This document shows positions 7,064 through 7,224 of a DNA stretch of 7,224 nucleotides, in pieces; the stretch's first letter is position 1; each line of letters begins with the position of its first letter. Position numbers and translations under genes: made by a program. The notes under the pieces are model-generated. The model was not told the DNA's origin. It saw nothing but the letters and a program-made list of their open reading frames with translations, and made no database searches. This stretch comes from Actinomycetes bacterium (lineage in GTDB: Bacteria > Actinomycetota > Acidimicrobiia > Acidimicrobiales > Acidimicrobiaceae): NCBI GenBank assembly GCA_021844725.1, contig JAKBSX010000138.1:1-7224 (forward strand), written 5' to 3'.

Positions 7064-7224
7064 TCAGATAATGACCGCTTGATGGTCTGCGATATCATCC
7101 TTCTGACCTAAAAACTCTACCTTCTGCTGCAAATCTATGTATGGGCCACCTATGTTCACAATCAAAACCCGGTCGGATTTGTGGTCAATGACGTTTTCAA
7201 GTTCACTGGCCAGCATGACTCTCT
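7064..7224 (-). CDS. cas2: Cas2, C-terminal part only, cut by the window edge
   Basis: Cas2 pairs with Cas1 to integrate new spacers at the leader end. On the minus strand one frame enters from the right edge and ends at TGA (7066-7064). The visible 52 residues include LASELENVIDHKSDRVLIV, then NIGGPYID, KVEFLG and DHQAVII at the end. The order (a helix ending in ID, a charged turn, a short beta strand RVLIVNIGG, a VEFLG strand, then a hydrophobic VII end) is that of the Cas2 C-terminus. The gene reads toward the leader and its stop is 249 nt from the first repeat, the usual place for the adaptation genes. The N-terminal ferredoxin-fold half is outside the window. An in-frame ATG at 7216-7214 is probably internal, because Cas2 proteins are usually about 90-110 residues. 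The call rests on a short C-terminus plus context. Confidence 0.83.
   Translation of the reverse strand, partial: RVMLASELENVIDHKSDRVLIVNIGGPYIDLQQKVEFLGQKDDIADHQAVII

Noticed and set aside
4000..7082. Many overlapping plus-strand open frames with repeated peptides such as LQWGHNFSVVEI, SMGPQLFSCGD and FNGATTFQLWR
   Set aside because: The 36-nt repeat is a multiple of three and is open in all three plus frames. These are CRISPR repeats read as protein; the connecting peptides are unrelated spacers and there are no consistent ribosome-binding sites.

Overview
This window is a CRISPR-Cas locus of the type I-G family (formerly I-U, older name Dpsyc). Every gene, and by my reading the array, is transcribed on the minus strand. 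Read in that direction, from the right edge to the left, the order is: the 3' end of cas2 (7224-7064), a leader (7063-6815), a long CRISPR array (6814-4028), a short intergenic stretch, then csb1 (Cas7-like backbone), csb2 (Cas5-Cas6 fusion) and a partial cas3 (helicase part) that runs off the left edge. csb1 and csb2 are 10 nt apart and csb2 overlaps cas3 by the four bases ATGA, so these three form a tight interference operon.

The array has 38 identical 36-nt repeats, one degenerate terminal repeat at the leader-distal end, and 38 spacers of 34-40 nt. Three signs point to minus-strand transcription. The repeat then ends in ATTGAAGC, resembling the common ATTGAAA(C/G) type I 5' handle. Its 8-bp hairpin then carries a GAAA (GNRA) tetraloop. 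The degenerate repeat lies at the far end from cas2. The many plus-strand open frames across 4000-7080 are artefacts of repeats that happen to be open in all three plus frames.

The parts fit together as follows. Cas2, with Cas1 and Cas4 presumably just beyond the right edge, would insert new spacers at the leader end near 6814. The Cas6-like part of Csb2 would cut the array transcript at the repeat hairpins. Csb1 subunits would coat the crRNA, the Cas5-like part of Csb2 would hold its 5' end, and Cas3 would unwind and degrade the target DNA. The large subunit (Csx17/Cas8) and the nuclease (HD) part of Cas3 are not in the window.

The host cannot be named from this sequence. Base composition is moderate, and type I-G systems occur in many bacterial phyla. 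The oddest local signal is at the left edge. Bases 1-27 are an exact inverted copy of 419-445, inside the same cas3 gene, and the copy begins just where Cas3 helicase motif V should continue. This looks more like a fold-back chimera at a contig end than real gene sequence. I see no wholly new system here; the points of interest are the repeat structure, the terminal repeat, the leader motifs and this edge artefact.
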